DNA from: Bin87 sp034423595
Lineage (GTDB): Bacteria > Chloroflexota > Dehalococcoidia > Lucifugimonadales > UBA3495
DNA length: 64,000 nucleotides
NCBI GenBank assembly: GCA_965207025.1
Contig: OZ242258.1
Coordinates: 1,984,001 to 2,048,000, forward strand
Reading direction: 5' to 3'
The position numbers and the translations under genes are program-made. This document shows positions 1 through 6,966 of the stretch, piece after piece. The stretch's first letter is position 1; every line of letters begins with the position of its first letter. The notes under the pieces were generated by a model. It made no database searches and was not told the DNA's origin. It worked only from the letters and a program-made list of their open reading frames with translations.

Positions 1-2
1 CG

Positions 3-419
3 GCAGATAATTTTTACGCATGTGCGATCAGGTCTGACCGGAGGTTGGCGTGCTGGGGGAGTCTGGCATATGAGCCCTGGAACCATACTCCGTTCGGTGA
101 GTTTCAATCCGTGAGCGCCGGGTTCGGAATGTGCGGATTGCGTGTTGGCGGCGAGATCGAATGCTGGAATGACCCGGACAATAAAATGCAGAACCCGCCG
201 CCGGGAGAGTTCGCGTCAATCAGCGTGGGAGCATGGTACGGCTGCGGAGTCCGCCCCGATGGGCGGGTGGAGTGCTGGGGCGAGGACAGTAAACACGGGA
301 AAGCGTCCCCCCCGCCGGGCCTTCGTTTCAGTTCAGTGAGCGCAGGAGACGAACACACGTGCGGCATCACGCTGGGCCATAAGATCGTCTGCTGGGGACT
401 TACGGAATACGGTCCGTGA
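3..419 (+). CDS. RCC1-like Cys-rich repeat protein, 5'-truncated by window edge
   Basis: The frame is open from base 3, so the gene starts left of the window. The visible part has four repeats of about 37 residues with the core C-x-(I/L/V)-R-x-x-(G)-x-(I/V/L)-x-C-W, for example YACAIRSDRRLACWG and YGCGVRPDGRVECWG. RCC1/BLIP-II-type repeats form beta-propellers, and the two regularly placed Cys per repeat suggest a disulfide in each blade, which fits an exported protein. Its last two repeats are close to those of the next gene, so the two are tandem paralogues. The substrate or partner is unknown. An internal TTG at 45 is possible but would cut through a repeat. Confidence 0.75.
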   Translation, partial: ADNFYACAIRSDRRLACWGSLAYEPWNHTPFGEFQSVSAGFGMCGLRVGGEIECWNDPDNKMQNPPPGEFASISVGAWYGCGVRPDGRVECWGEDSKHGKASPPPGLRFSSVSAGDEHTCGITLGHKIVCWGLTEYGP

Positions 420-493
420 GGATGTGGTGATCGCGCCCAATCACGACTCCGCACCAGCCGGGGACGGCAATAGAAAGAATCACGGAGCAAACG

Positions 494-1393
494 ATGAACT
501 CGCTGGCATTCCTCGCATCGGTCCCCGTCGGTTGGGTGCGCTTAGCGCTGCTGGCGGCGGTCGTCCTCTCCCTCTTGGCCTGCGGGGCGGACGAGCCCAA
601 ACCGCCGCCTGAGGAACTCTATCAGGCCGTCAGCGTGGGGTCGGCGTTCACGTGCGGCCTGCGATTGGACGGGTCGGTGCAGTGCTGGGGACAGGACGCC
701 GCCCACGAGGTGAAGGGATTGCTCAATGCGCCAAAGGAGGGGACGTTCGTGGCGGTGACATCCGGATACTACGGCAGCTGCGCGCTCCGGAATGATGGGC
801 GCCTGAAGTGCTGGGGTAGGGTTGACGGTGGCAGCAAGCCGTTCAGCCGGTTTTCGGAGGTTCACCTGGAGGACTTTGATATTTGCGCCATACGCCAGGA
901 CGGTCGTCTGAAGTGCTGGGGTCGTGACCTAGGCGGCCTGTCCAAGTTTCCCAACGGGACGTTCGTGGACGTGTCCTCAGGCTGGAATTACGGATGCGCC
1001 ATTCGCCCCGACGGGACTCTGGCGTGTTGGGGCAACGGCGCAAGCGAGGAATGGGGAACACCCCCCTCCGGCGTTTTTCGATCCGTGAGCGCCGCCGGCA
1101 TTGGGATGTGCGGGCTGCGTCCGGGCGGCGCACTCGAATGTTGGGCTCCCGCCGGCAAGGAATTGCTGGATCATCCGCCTGGGGAGTTCATGTCAATCAG
1201 CGTGGGAGGTATGCACGGGTGTGGCCTTAGATCCGATGGACGAGTGGAGTGCTGGGGCAAAGACAGCAGACACGGGTGGGCGTCGCCGCCGGACCTGCGC
1301 TTCCGCGCCGTGCATGCGGGGGACTTTCTCACGTGTGGAATCACGCTGGAATACCGGATCGAATGTTGGGGGAAGATCGAATACGGTCCGTAG
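494..1393 (+). CDS. RCC1-like Cys-rich propeller lipoprotein
   Basis: This 299-residue protein starts with a signal peptide and a lipobox LLAC (Cys30), so it is probably anchored on the outer face of the membrane. Seven repeats follow with the core C-x-L-R-x-D-G-x-(L/V)-x-C-W-G, such as FTCGLRLDGSVQCWG, YGCAIRPDGTLACWG and HGCGLRSDGRVECWG. Seven repeats match a closed seven-bladed RCC1-type propeller. Two Cys per repeat are conserved, which is unusual for nuclear RCC1 but common in secreted bacterial members. The ATG follows a GGAG. The gene is a tandem paralogue of the truncated gene before it. RCC1 folds act in protein or chromatin binding in known cases; here only surface binding can be guessed. 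Confidence 0.85.
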   Translation: MNSLAFLASVPVGWVRLALLAAVVLSLLACGADEPKPPPEELYQAVSVGSAFTCGLRLDGSVQCWGQDAAHEVKGLLNAPKEGTFVAVTSGYYGSCALRNDGRLKCWGRVDGGSKPFSRFSEVHLEDFDICAIRQDGRLKCWGRDLGGLSKFPNGTFVDVSSGWNYGCAIRPDGTLACWGNGASEEWGTPPSGVFRSVSAAGIGMCGLRPGGALECWAPAGKELLDHPPGEFMSISVGGMHGCGLRSDGRVECWGKDSRHGWASPPDLRFRAVHAGDFLTCGITLEYRIECWGKIEYGP

Positions 1394-1603
1394 GGTGTCG
1401 GATAGCGCGATTATCACGATTGCCACGATGGGCAATGGCCAGAAAGTCCGGATCATCGCCATGTGGACGGCGGTCAGCGCTGCGTGTCGTAGTGCCTGGC
1501 AATAGGGAGCGTCGCACTGGTCGCAGCGTCCTTCCTCCGGGAGGGGAGGAAATCGTTCAGCGGGGAGGCGCTCCCGGCATGAGACGCATCTTATGGTCAG
1601 CAT
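1193..1603 (-). CDS. Possible zinc-ribbon membrane protein (uncertain)
   Basis: The N-terminal half reads like a real protein: CVSC at residues 6-9, then CDQCDAPYC near 28-36, which could bind zinc, followed by one hydrophobic segment (PLPIVAIVIIALS). The start overlaps the stop of the preceding minus-strand gene by seven bases, suggesting translational coupling. Against it, the last 70 codons lie antisense to the well-supported RCC1-like gene and are Arg/Pro-rich in the way shadow frames are. The true gene may end earlier or be decayed. No family is recognised. Confidence 0.35.
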   Translation of the reverse strand: MLTIRCVSCRERLPAERFPPLPEEGRCDQCDAPYCQALRHAALTAVHMAMIRTFWPLPIVAIVIIALSDTLRTVFDLPPTFDPVFQRDSTREKVPRMHGAEAQVRRRRPPVSAVFAPALHSSIGSKATPVHTSHAD

Positions 1604-2874
1604 GGTATACCCCTTGCCGAAGCGGAATCGGGAAGAGAGGGCCCAGCTGTTCTAATTTTCCTGCCGGCCCCGTGAAATGAAATGTCGCAGTGCCGTGCTG
1701 GATTGAGCTCAATTTCTGTTACAACCCTGACCTCTAGCCAATCCTTGAAACGGCCCCAGCGGCTACTCGAAGCCCATATCGTCAAACTGATGGGGTTCCT
1801 GACTTTTCGGCCGGGGCGCTCCCAGCGCGGACTGCGACGAACGCTAGGTTTTTCCTGCGCCTCAGCGTGGGGCTGATCTTGCGTGTCAGGCGAAGATGGT
1901 GCGATGTCCTCCGTCCAGTCCTCGTCCAGCCGCCCCCATTGGTGGTGGGCGGGTATTCCGGGTTTGAAGAACGGGTCCCTCTCGACGTAGTAACGCCGTT
2001 CCTCCGGGATATGCTCGCCCAGACTGGCCAGCAGCAACACCCAGCCGTAGGCATCTCGGAACGATCTCTTCCCCTCGATGAAACGCCCTGCGTTCTGTAT
2101 GAGACCTATGGGGCCACGCCAGTCCTGGAGCGACTTCACGTCCGAGCGCACCACGCCAGGCGCGAGGAACTCGCATTGCACCATCCACTCACGGGCGAAA
2201 TAACTCGTCGCTATTTCAAGCTTTTTACTCCATGCTGGGTCGCCGTCCGCCTGCGGCTTCCGGTATAGATCCAGCACCGCTTGGTGCTGTTCGGGGATGT
2301 GCGATTTCGTCATCGGCTCGTCGCACGGGCGGATCGTCTCCGGGCGTCCCTTGCCCATGGCGTAGTCGGCCAGATCTTCAGTCTGGCTCCAGCACCTGAG
2401 TGAGAGGAAGCTGTATTTGCGATCCTCGTCGGGCTGCTCGCTTTCGACGCTCGCCTCGTCAGATACCAAGCCCTCGAAATCTTGCTGCGACACCGGCCAG
2501 ACGGCAACGGTGGCCTCCATGTCGTACCTGCGGGCATGTCTGACAGCGCTTGTTTGCTGTTTCTCGCTTACCTCCCCGTCGTAGATGAAAACGAGCGTGT
2601 AGGTGTAGTCGTCTCCGGGCAGAATGCTTGACAATCGCTTCCCGCTGGGAGTGCGACCACGGTGGGCGTTCAGCCCCCTGTAATTGACTAGGTCGTCAAT
2701 GTCCGTCCGGAGATCAGCAAGATGGTTTGCACGTCTTCCGCGCGCCACCTTTCGTACATCCAAGCTCTCTTCTTGCAGCGATGCAGGATGCAATTTCCAC
2801 ACCGGTGGCACCTTTGAATGATGTAAGACTTCTCCCCGTCGTGCATGTTTTGCTAGGTGTATGCCCAACCCCAC
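1597..2874 (-). CDS. Unrecognised protein of the degenerate replication module
   Basis: This 425-residue frame with a GTG start is not recognised. The central part, roughly residues 75-340, has natural composition with Trp, Tyr and acidic stretches, such as YTYTLVFIYDGEVSEKQ and GWVLLLASLGEHIPEER. Residues 1-60 look like a shadow of the small Cys-rich frame at 2688-2846, so the real start may be lower, or the two are halves of one frameshifted gene. The last 50 residues also look unnatural. It lies on the same strand as a broken Toprim primase, so a role in replication of a mobile element is inferred only from position. Confidence 0.45.
   Translation of the reverse strand: MGLGIHLAKHARRGEVLHHSKVPPVWKLHPASLQEESLDVRKVARGRRANHLADLRTDIDDLVNYRGLNAHRGRTPSGKRLSSILPGDDYTYTLVFIYDGEVSEKQQTSAVRHARRYDMEATVAVWPVSQQDFEGLVSDEASVESEQPDEDRKYSFLSLRCWSQTEDLADYAMGKGRPETIRPCDEPMTKSHIPEQHQAVLDLYRKPQADGDPAWSKKLEIATSYFAREWMVQCEFLAPGVVRSDVKSLQDWRGPIGLIQNAGRFIEGKRSFRDAYGWVLLLASLGEHIPEERRYYVERDPFFKPGIPAHHQWGRLDEDWTEDIAPSSPDTQDQPHAEAQEKPSVRRSPRWERPGRKVRNPISLTIWASSSRWGRFKDWLEVRVVTEIELNPARHCDISFHGAGRKIRTAGPSLPDSASARGIPC
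2688..2846 (-). CDS. Small Cys-cluster peptide, probable piece of a broken replication protein
   Basis: This 52-codon frame contains CHRCGNCILHRC followed by KKRAWMYERW. The pattern of clustered Cys, then basic and aromatic residues, resembles the zinc site near the N-terminus of some phage replication-initiation proteins. It is in the same frame as the upstream Toprim fragment, separated from it by one TAG codon at 2855-2853 and two sense codons before the ATG. A second TAG ends it, after which the natural-looking sequence continues in the frame of 1597-2874. No clear ribosome binding site precedes it. It is best read as part of a decayed or recoded gene. Confidence 0.35.
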   Translation of the reverse strand: MHDGEKSYIIQRCHRCGNCILHRCKKRAWMYERWRAEDVQTILLISGRTLTT

Positions 2875-3416
2875 TCTTCGCGCGGGAACGACTCGGGCGA
2901 CGGGACGTCGTTCCGGGGAACAACCGGTGTTTCCTGGTCAGGGTCGGGAGTCCTCTCGGAACTGGGCGTTTCTCCCTCGTGAGTGCCGTCGTCGAAGCCC
3001 ACTGATCCTTCGTCGCCAGTAAAAACCGTAGGATCGTCGCGTAACCTATCTTTACTGCGAGGATGCCACTGTTTTTCATTTTCGCTGCCGGTTTCCCCGA
3101 TTTCAGTGCCCCCGAAACAGCCCTCCGGTTCTTTTTCTCTGGTACTCCCCCAAGAGTTCGCGTCATCCTCAGTTTGCTCCGGGGCCCACGGCGTCCTGGC
3201 GTCGATCCGGGCCAGCCAATCGTCCATGTCGAGAGGACAGTCGCCGTCCGGGATACCGTCCATGTCCGCAACGGACCAGTGAAATCTATTGGTGAGTTTC
3301 TTGGTCGCTTCTTCGCCGGCGTCCCCGGTGTCGGGACACAGAACGATCTCGAGCCCGTTCTGTTCCCGTAGTCCAGGTCGATCGACATTCAGATCCGAGA
3401 GCGCGGCCAGCACCAC
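2853..3416 (-). pseudogene. Toprim primase, C-terminal part after a frameshift
   Basis: The sequence continues the Toprim domain begun in the overlapping upstream frame. After NVDRPGLREQNGLEIVL it has CPDTGDAGEEATKKL, which fits the metal-binding D-x-D strand-loop of Toprim domains in phage and plasmid primases. It then has PLDMDDWLARI and an acidic, low-complexity tail to a TAG. Alone it lacks the zinc ribbon and the catalytic Glu, which sit in the other frame, so a functional protein needs a shift near 3400-3420. Decay, a sequencing indel or programmed frameshifting are all possible. Decay is favoured because a second shift and an in-frame amber follow downstream. Confidence 0.6.
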
Positions 3417-4017
3417 CGGAGTAACTGGCGGCGGTCAATCCATTTGTGCACGCGATGACGGCGTCTTTCTCCCCCTCGGTGACTACCAGGTATTCGCAGA
3501 TCCTGTCCGTAGGTTTCCAGATTCGCGGCTCCCAGCCGTCACCCTTGATGCCGGGGGTTATCTTCGCGGTCTTGCCGCCTGAGATGTATCGGACGTGCCG
3601 CCCAATCAGGCCGTCCGTGGCTCGTCTGAACTGGATGGACGCTCCATGGCCGATGTCGACGTTCAGCAGGTAGAGCTGGGCGTCTTCCAGGTCGAGGACG
3701 TCGAAGGATTTGGTCCTGTACTCTGCTTTCGGCTTCTTCTGCTCAGGCTCAGGCTCGTAGACGCGCTTGGCGCCGACAGTGACGTCCCCGTTGTAGACGG
3801 CCCGCGTGGCGGTCGCCTTGTCGCACCCGTAGTAGCACTTGACCCCGCCAGAGTTGAGGTTGATTTTCAGCCCACCGTCGCCGATCCCGTCGCCGGGCAT
3901 ATTGCCCCCGCACAGGTGGGGGAGCGCGTACCAACCCCCGCCGGCCCGTCGGACTCCCAGGCTGATCGCCAAGTTGAAGATGTCGTGTGTTGAGGAGCTT
4001 CTTCTTGCCGCACACAC
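3286..4017 (-). pseudogene. CHC2-like zinc ribbon and Toprim N-part of a mobile-element primase
   Basis: GTG start. Residues 30-70 contain His and Cys ligands (LPHLCGG, then KCYYGCDKA) spaced as in the zinc ribbons that open phage and plasmid primases. Near residue 180 is YLVVTEGEKDAVIA, the first Toprim motif with its catalytic Glu. After SYSGGAG the frame turns Arg-rich and unnatural, while the overlapping frame 2853-3416 supplies the Toprim Asp motif. DNA primases of this class make RNA primers for an element's own replication. The position beside the 3' end of tRNA-Thr fits an integrated element remnant. I see no integrase in the window. Confidence 0.65.
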
Positions 4018-4255
4018 GAAATCTCTTCATTCGGTGTGCGGCCGGCTGGCCGCCGGTCCTATGGGCGCAAATACAAAGGAAAACGCCCCGGCAGGTGGCC
4101 GAGGCGTTGGTTTTGCGGTGCAATGATCCCGCAGGCCGTCATGTTCGGTTCTGCCGCGTCCGGGGGCGTAGGAACCCGCCGGATGAGAAGATAGTCCCCC
4201 CGAGGTTCACCTCGTCAACCCAGGGATTATTTCCTTATAGTCCAACCCGGAACTA

Positions 4256-4285
4256 AATCGCGCCTTGGTCCATCAGGGCGCGATT
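4256..4285. repeat. Inverted repeat, possible terminator, in a gene-free gap
   Basis: AATCGCGCC and GGCGCGATT are perfect 9-base arms around a 12-base loop. It lies between the primase remnant and the tRNA-Thr, about 130 bases past the tRNA 3' end. Read on the minus strand the hairpin is followed by TAGTTCC, only weakly T-rich. I see no gene in 4018-4417. Confidence 0.5.
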
Positions 4286-4417
4286 GCTGTCCAGCAGTGT
4301 GGAGTATGGCCCGGTGCTGTCTTGTACTGGGAGTTTGTCCAGCAAAACGGCTGCATTCGGTTGAAACCCTGCTTATTGATACCGTTCCAAGTAGAGCGAC
4401 CGCTCTTGTTGAAAGAG

Positions 4418-4493
4418 TGGAGCCGATGAAGGGACTCGAACCCTTGACCTGCGGTTTACGAAACCGCTGCTCTTCCGACTGAGCTACATCGGC
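4418..4493 (-). tRNA. tRNA-Thr (anticodon CGT)
   Basis: The minus strand folds as a full cloverleaf. The acceptor arms are GCCGATG and CATCGGC, the D arm is GCTC...GAGC, and the anticodon stem GCGGT/ACCGC encloses loop TTCGTAA with anticodon CGT. The T arm is AAGGG TTCGAGT CCCTT. The discriminator is T and the 3' CCA is encoded (4420-4418). A good sigma-70 promoter stands just upstream. The 3' end faces the degenerate primase module, and tRNA 3' ends are common integration sites; I did not find a second copy of the tRNA end within the window. Confidence 0.95.
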
Positions 4494-4502
4494 ACGGGTG
4501 AC

Positions 4503-4532
4503 ATTGTACGACGGCGGCTTTCAGTTTCTCAA
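4503..4532 (-). promoter_or_regulatory. Sigma-70-type promoter of tRNA-Thr
   Basis: On the minus strand TTGAGA (4532-4527) and TACAAT (4508-4503) are separated by 18 bases. Each differs from consensus at one position. The expected start point falls a few bases before the tRNA 5' end at 4493. Confidence 0.7.
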
Positions 4533-4578
4533 CTTCCCGCGCTACTGGCAGAACGATTGCGCAGAACTTCTCCCCCGC

Positions 4579-4595
4579 GCGCATAATCTATGCGC
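4579..4595. promoter_or_regulatory. Perfect palindrome, candidate operator upstream of the cupin gene
   Basis: GCGCATA ATC TATGCGC has 7-base arms around 3 bases. It is followed at once by TAAAAT (4596-4601), a possible -10 box for the cupin gene 76 bases downstream. No convincing -35 box is seen. A repressor binding here would block the promoter; this is inference. Confidence 0.4.
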
Positions 4596-4677
4596 TAAAA
4601 TACCGTCGGCGACGCTCCAGCTCGCCGCAGGGCGGATATGGGCGTGATCTATAACAAAACCGACAACAGGAGGCACC

Positions 4678-5049
4678 ATGACCGCGTTCGTGCGCATTTA
4701 CACCGGAGACGACGGCCAAACTCACTTTGAGGACCTGGACTTGCCCTCTGACCGGGCGATACACAGCGGGATGCAGGTAACACCCGGAGTCAACTTCCGC
4801 CGCTTTGAGCCGGGATACTTCTCGGACTGGCACACTGCCCCGCGGCGGCAGTACGTCATCACCCTGGCCGGCGAGATGGAGGTCGGCATTGGCGACGGCA
4901 CCAAGCGTCGATTCGGAGCCGGGGACGTCCTGATGGCCGACGACCTCACCGGGCAGGGCCACACCACCGCCGTGGTGGGAGACCAGCCGCGCATCTCGGT
5001 GACCATTCCGATCACGCTGTGGTCGCCGTGGCTGCCGGCTGACGAGTAG
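4678..5049 (+). CDS. Cupin-domain protein
   Basis: A 123-residue single-domain cupin. Motif 1 is seen around DWHTAPRRQYVITLAGEMEV (residues 43-62) and motif 2 around FGAGDVLMADDLTGQGHTT (80-98). A His in each could bind metal, but motif 1 is reduced. A strong AGGAGG stands seven bases before the ATG. Cupins bind small ligands or act as simple oxygenases or isomerases; the substrate cannot be told. It is monocistronic, flanked by tRNA-Thr and a convergent monooxygenase gene. Confidence 0.8.
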   Translation: MTAFVRIYTGDDGQTHFEDLDLPSDRAIHSGMQVTPGVNFRRFEPGYFSDWHTAPRRQYVITLAGEMEVGIGDGTKRRFGAGDVLMADDLTGQGHTTAVVGDQPRISVTIPITLWSPWLPADE

Positions 5050-5079
5050 TAGTAGAAACGAGCGAACCGCAGAGCGTCT

Positions 5080-5106
5080 GGATTCCCGCTTGCGCGGGAA
5101 TGACGA
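5080..5106. repeat. Dispersed palindromic repeat (ATTCCC-N8-GGGAAT)
   Basis: ATTCCCGCTTGCGCGGGAAT (5082-5101) followed by GACGA lies between two convergent genes. It fits the pattern ATTCCC-N8-GGGAAT, the published dRS3 consensus from Neisseria, and related forms occur at 8976, 28143 and 31844. It could serve as a bidirectional terminator. Confidence 0.7.
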
Positions 5107-5120
5107 TTTTGCTGGCACGG

Positions 5121-6113
5121 TTACGCCGGCGCGTTGGCTCGGATGATTTCCATCGCTGATGCGGCGGCGTTCTGGCCGGATACGCGAGGCGCAATGATGG
5201 GCAAAGTAATGCCAGCCTCCCGGTATTCGGCCAATCTCTCTTTCCGAGCGCCCGGATCGCCAGGCAGCGACATACGATCAATCAGGCCCTGGGGCACCAA
5301 TTTTTCCGCTTCCCGCGCATTGCCCTCTCGCCACGCGCGCCGGACCATCTCCACTTCATCGGCAAAGCCGGCTTCGGCCATCAGGCGATGATAGCGCGGG
5401 AATCGTCCGGCGTAGGTCGCGGCGACACGGCGCATGCCGCCGTCTCCCGCGCCCTCCGCTGACACCGACAGGAGAGTTGCCAGTTCAACGGATGCCGGAT
5501 CGACACCGCTGCGGGTGGCTCCGGCCGCCATGTGGCGCGCAGCGGCACCGGCGTGCTCCGGCGTACACCAGGTGAGCAGGATTCCCTGGCTGATCTCGCC
5601 GGCGATTTCCAGCATCCTGGGGAATACCGCCGCGAGGTAGATGGGCATATCGGATCGCAATACCGGGAAGTGCAGGTCGAAGGTGTCGATGCTGGTCACT
5701 TCTCCCCGGTAATCGGCAAGGTTGCCGTCTCTGAGCAAGCGGCGGACGATGTCCACAGTATCGCGGACGCGGGGTATCGGCGCCGCGAATTCCAAGCCAT
5801 GCTCCGGGCCCACCTGCACTTTATGACTGCTGCCCAGACCGAGGATGAACCTGCCCTGTGAGTAATGGTCCACGCAGGCCGCCGCCATGGCGATGGTGGG
5901 CGCGCTGCGTACGAACACGCTGCTGATACTGGTGCCAAGGCGGATCCGGGACGTCGCCAACGCGCAGGCAGTGAGAATGGAAAATTGGTCGCCGCCGTGT
6001 CCTTCCGCAACCCACGCCGATTCGTAGCCCAACTCCTCAGCGATCTGTACGCACTGCACAACTTCGGGAGGAGACATGCCACCGCCGGTAAACGCCACTC
6101 CGATGCGTTCCAT
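5121..6113 (-). CDS. Luciferase-like (LLM class) flavin-dependent oxidoreductase
   Basis: A 330-residue TIM-barrel protein of the bacterial luciferase family, close in length to F420- or FMN-dependent members. Visible family features are IGVAFTGGG at the N-terminus, ELGYESAWVAEGHGGDQ (residues 27-43), SRIRLGTSISSVFVR and GRFILGLGSSHKVQVG. Such enzymes use reduced F420 or FMN to oxidise ketones, sulfonates or other organic molecules. The start lies two bases after the methyltransferase stop, so it is translated with that gene and the quinone reductase upstream. Cofactor choice and substrate cannot be read from the sequence. A second LLM gene is at 54806. Confidence 0.9.
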   Translation of the reverse strand: MERIGVAFTGGGMSPPEVVQCVQIAEELGYESAWVAEGHGGDQFSILTACALATSRIRLGTSISSVFVRSAPTIAMAAACVDHYSQGRFILGLGSSHKVQVGPEHGLEFAAPIPRVRDTVDIVRRLLRDGNLADYRGEVTSIDTFDLHFPVLRSDMPIYLAAVFPRMLEIAGEISQGILLTWCTPEHAGAAARHMAAGATRSGVDPASVELATLLSVSAEGAGDGGMRRVAATYAGRFPRYHRLMAEAGFADEVEMVRRAWREGNAREAEKLVPQGLIDRMSLPGDPGARKERLAEYREAGITLPIIAPRVSGQNAAASAMEIIRANAPA

Positions 6114-6114
6114 G

Positions 6115-6966
6115 TCACCCTCCTGCGATGTTCAGTTTACGCCCGCGGGTTTCCCAAGTGATTAAAACTGCCCTTGGACTGCTCAGCCATCGCGGCGTCA
6201 ATCCATCGGGTGTGCGGTCAAATAGTTGATCCATCCTATTGGACACGGCGGCGCGGGTTTGATCGTCCTCCGCATCCAGCCATCGCATCGCCAGATCGAC
6301 CGCTTCCTGGTCCGAGAGGTTTCGTTCTGCCTCGGTCAACCACCAGGGTTCATCGGGCAGGGGGCGAATTTCAGGCAACAGTCCCATTTCCCACAGCACG
6401 GCGGCCAATTCCGGCAGTCCGGGCCAGCGCGGGGGTCGCTCTCCCAGCACAGCGTCGCGTAGATCTGAACCCATATCGCCGGGCGTCGGACGCCACAGAT
6501 GTATTACGACTCGGCGGGCCGCGGAGTTATGCAGCTTGGCGACGAACGGAACGATGTCGCGCACGAAATAGGTAACATCGGAAAGGTGTACTACGTCGCC
6601 GGTTTCGTCCGAGTCTATCCACCAATCGGGAGCAATTCGAGTATTAGTGATCTCGGCTTCGTCGCGCGCCCGTAGGAATTGCTCACGCATACTCTGGGAC
6701 GGTTCGACCAGGACAACCTCGCGGACGCAGTCGGCCAACGCGAGGGAAATTCGGCCGGCGCCGCCGCCAACGTCGAGCAACACGTCCGTTGGCTCCAAGT
6801 AGGCGGCCAAGGCGGACAGGTTGGCGTCCCTGGGACGCCTGGGATCCAGGCGGAACATTTCAGCCAAGTCCGCCCAGTGGTCGCCGGGGGATCCATGGTC
6901 GGTGAAACGGTCTGCCGCCAACGCGGCGTCATAAACGGCGGCGTAATGGGCCGCGGCGGAGATCAT
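6115..6966 (-). CDS. SAM-dependent class I methyltransferase
   Basis: The 283-residue protein has methyltransferase motif I as VLLDVGGGAGRISLALA (residues 62-78), motif II as VVLVEPSQSM, and a later hydrophobic strand near VVIHLWRPTPGD. It overlaps the upstream reductase by ATGA and nearly abuts the downstream monooxygenase, forming a three-gene coupled unit. Small-molecule methylation is likely, but the substrate is unknown. The C-terminal 90 residues are acidic and helical and may form a substrate cap. Confidence 0.8.
   Translation of the reverse strand: MISAAAHYAAVYDAALAADRFTDHGSPGDHWADLAEMFRLDPRRPRDANLSALAAYLEPTDVLLDVGGGAGRISLALADCVREVVLVEPSQSMREQFLRARDEAEITNTRIAPDWWIDSDETGDVVHLSDVTYFVRDIVPFVAKLHNSAARRVVIHLWRPTPGDMGSDLRDAVLGERPPRWPGLPELAAVLWEMGLLPEIRPLPDEPWWLTEAERNLSDQEAVDLAMRWLDAEDDQTRAAVSNRMDQLFDRTPDGLTPRWLSSPRAVLITWETRGRKLNIAGG

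Noticed and set aside
2714..3388. Minus-strand frame of 224 codons in the primase region
   Set aside because: Rich in Arg, Thr, Ser and Pro with no motif. It lies over the Toprim Asp motif, which is in another frame, so it is a shadow.
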